Shown: in pieces, positions 62,916 through 64,000 of the stretch
Position numbering within the stretch: position 1 is the first letter of the stretch
Layout of the letters: each line of letters opens with the position of its first letter
Assembly (NCBI GenBank): GCA_947475165.1
Contig: CANJLD010000002.1
Coordinates: 207,005-271,004 of the forward strand
Length of the DNA stretch: 64,000 bases
Direction of reading: 5' to 3'
Source of the DNA: Bacteroidota bacterium
GTDB taxonomy: Bacteria > Bacteroidota > Bacteroidia > Chitinophagales > LD1
Made by a program: the position numbers and the translations under genes
The notes under the pieces: model-generated
Databases searched by the model: none
Seen by the model: only the letters and a program-made list of their open reading frames with translations
What the model was told of the DNA's origin: nothing

Positions 62916-63950
62916 TTAAACTATCGTCCAGGTTTTATCTCCGCTCAAAATTCTGTTCAAAGGAGTTTTGCCCTTCTTGGCTTTTGCTGCTTCAATTTGT
63001 GCAGTCATATCATCTTCAATGCACGAACGTTCTTTTTGATAATAAACCCCAAACGGACGAGGGAAATGAGTTTCGGTATTGTCAGCAAAGCCGGCAAGAA
63101 TGAATGCTTTGTTTTTATCTGCTTCATCGTGAATCCACAAATCGTCTTTAGATGCGCCTGCCGTTAAATCAACAATCACCGGTTTAAAGCCATCAAGTTT
63201 TATTCCTTTCGTATCACCTGCGAATACAAGCGGCTTACCTTGTTCTAAGAAAAGAGCTTCGTCTTTTTTTGTTTCCTTATCAGTGAAAATGAAAAAGGCT
63301 GCATCGTTAAACACAGGACAGTTCTGATAAATTTCTAAGAGCGCAGTGCCTTGGTGTTGGTTGGCACGCTGCATCATTGCCTGCATGTGTTTAGGGTCAC
63401 GGTCTAACGTGCGGGCGAAGAAACTCGCCTTTGCACCTAATGCCAATTCAGCAGGATTGAAAGGTTCATCAACTGAACCGGCAGGAGTACTTTTAGCTAC
63501 TGTTCCTTTCGGAGAAGTAGGAGAATATTGTCCCTTAGTCAATCCGTAAATTTCGTTGTTGAACAGCATCAATTTTATATTCGGATTTCTGCGAAGCATG
63601 TGTATGAAGTGATTTCCTCCAATAGAAAGTAAATCGCCATCACCACCAACTACCCAAACAGTTAATTCGGGATTTGCTGCTTTAACACCTGTGGCAATTG
63701 CAGTTGCGCGACCGTGAATACTATGCATCCCGTAAGTATTCATGTAATAAGGAAATCGCGAAGAGCAACCGATGCCAGAAATGAAAACTACTTTTTCTTT
63801 TTCGGTAACGAAATCAGGCATAACAGTCTGCACCTGTTTCAAAATTGAATAGTCGCCACAACCGGGGCACCATTTTACATCCTGGTCAGAAGTAAAATCT
63901 TTGGCAGTTAACTTAACCGGTGCGGTTGGTTCTAATGTTGTTGTTTCCAT
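62916..63950 (-). CDS. 2-oxoacid:ferredoxin oxidoreductase subunit beta
   Basis: This 344-residue TPP-binding subunit is of the KorB/PorB type. The Fe-S ligand motif WCPGCGD (Cys28, Cys31) is followed by GIGCSSRFPYYMNTYGMHSI and the TPP/Mg site GGDGDLLSIGGNHFIHMLRR with LFNNEIYGLTKGQYSPTSPK. With the alpha subunit it decarboxylates 2-oxoglutarate or a related oxoacid and reduces ferredoxin. The end of an upstream gene on the same strand at 63976-64000 is probably that alpha subunit. The GQYSPTSPKGTVAKSTPAG stretch is typical of the 2-oxoglutarate branch. Confidence 0.92.
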   Translation of the reverse strand: METTTLEPTAPVKLTAKDFTSDQDVKWCPGCGDYSILKQVQTVMPDFVTEKEKVVFISGIGCSSRFPYYMNTYGMHSIHGRATAIATGVKAANPELTVWVVGGDGDLLSIGGNHFIHMLRRNPNIKLMLFNNEIYGLTKGQYSPTSPKGTVAKSTPAGSVDEPFNPAELALGAKASFFARTLDRDPKHMQAMMQRANQHQGTALLEIYQNCPVFNDAAFFIFTDKETKKDEALFLEQGKPLVFAGDTKGIKLDGFKPVIVDLTAGASKDDLWIHDEADKNKAFILAGFADNTETHFPRPFGVYYQKERSCIEDDMTAQIEAAKAKKGKTPLNRILSGDKTWTIV

Positions 63951-63975
63951 TTTATATTTTTTGAATTGGAAATTA

Positions 63976-64000
63976 TTAAGCGTTATAAACTTCTAAAACC
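63976..64000 (-). CDS. C-terminal end of upstream gene, probably the alpha subunit
   Basis: Eight codons reach in from the right edge, ending VLEVYNA and TAA at 63976-63978. Position (25 bp ahead of the beta subunit, same strand) fits the alpha subunit of 2-oxoacid:ferredoxin oxidoreductase. The piece is too short to identify by sequence. Confidence 0.4.

Noticed and set aside
1..64000. tRNA, rRNA, prophage, insertion sequences, toxin-antitoxin pairs
   Set aside because: I looked for tRNA T-arm and acceptor patterns, transposase and integrase motifs and paired small genes, and saw none that I could support.

Overview
The window is about 64 kb of an AT-rich (roughly 40% GC) Bacteroidota chromosome. 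Four things point there: promoter-like TAnnTTTG boxes upstream of many genes; several secreted proteins ending in type IX secretion (T9SS) sorting tails of both type A (Por_Secre_tail) and type B (CHU_C); families typical of the phylum (DUF4175, DUF1573, SprB and PKD repeats, a PID-CTERM-like small protein); and the gene block biotin ligase - rsfS - ftsH - LUD protein. A lineage near Chitinophagales is plausible but not proven. I see no rRNA, tRNA, CRISPR array, insertion sequence or prophage.

Layout. 1-7 kb: a cut-off secreted protein, an MFS exporter, recX, a DUF167 protein, a NifU-like Fe-S protein, a GNAT, a DUF1573 protein and a methyltransferase. 7-13.7 kb: a TetR-regulated tripartite RND efflux operon (TetR, TolC, lipoprotein adaptor, AcrB-like pump) closed by a strong terminator. 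13.7-14.7 kb: two adjacent damaged genes. 14.7-23.6 kb: a minus-strand run of an anti-sigma-type kinase, a large DUF4175 coiled-coil protein, two lipoprotein enzymes or receptors, a ceramidase-family membrane protein and exonuclease III. 24-26.7 kb: an accessory stretch with a MORN-repeat protein, a small unknown gene and a 21-bp-period repeat array. 26.7-42.3 kb: housekeeping (manC, methionine aminotransferase plus omega-amidase, nuoN, prfA, an LpxH-like hydrolase, LUD, ftsH, rsfS, birA, an EEP phosphatase, a lipase, a YdcF protein). 42.3-43.4 kb: an unrecognised gene whose promoter lies beside a two-sided 21-bp repeat array. 43.4-61.3 kb: a surface/secretome region with four T9SS cargo proteins, a collagen-like protein, and two secreted amidohydrolases in tandem. 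61.4-64 kb: trmB with an alkyltransferase-like gene, a PID-CTERM-like protein and the beta subunit of a 2-oxoacid:ferredoxin oxidoreductase.

The most unusual signals are in the DNA rather than the proteins. (1) The palindrome ACCGGT occurs about 115 times by my hand count, against roughly 9-10 expected from composition, and in all three codon phases; this resembles a highly iterated palindrome. (2) Two related arrays with an exact 21-bp period, one an inverted pair of half-arrays next to a promoter, lie upstream of unrecognised genes. (3) Heptanucleotide repeats sit inside a signal-peptide coding region, inside another coding region, and against the trmB start codon. (4) A 28-bp palindromic repeat directly follows, or in a diverged copy overlaps, stop codons. 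All counts and alignments were made by eye and need computational confirmation.
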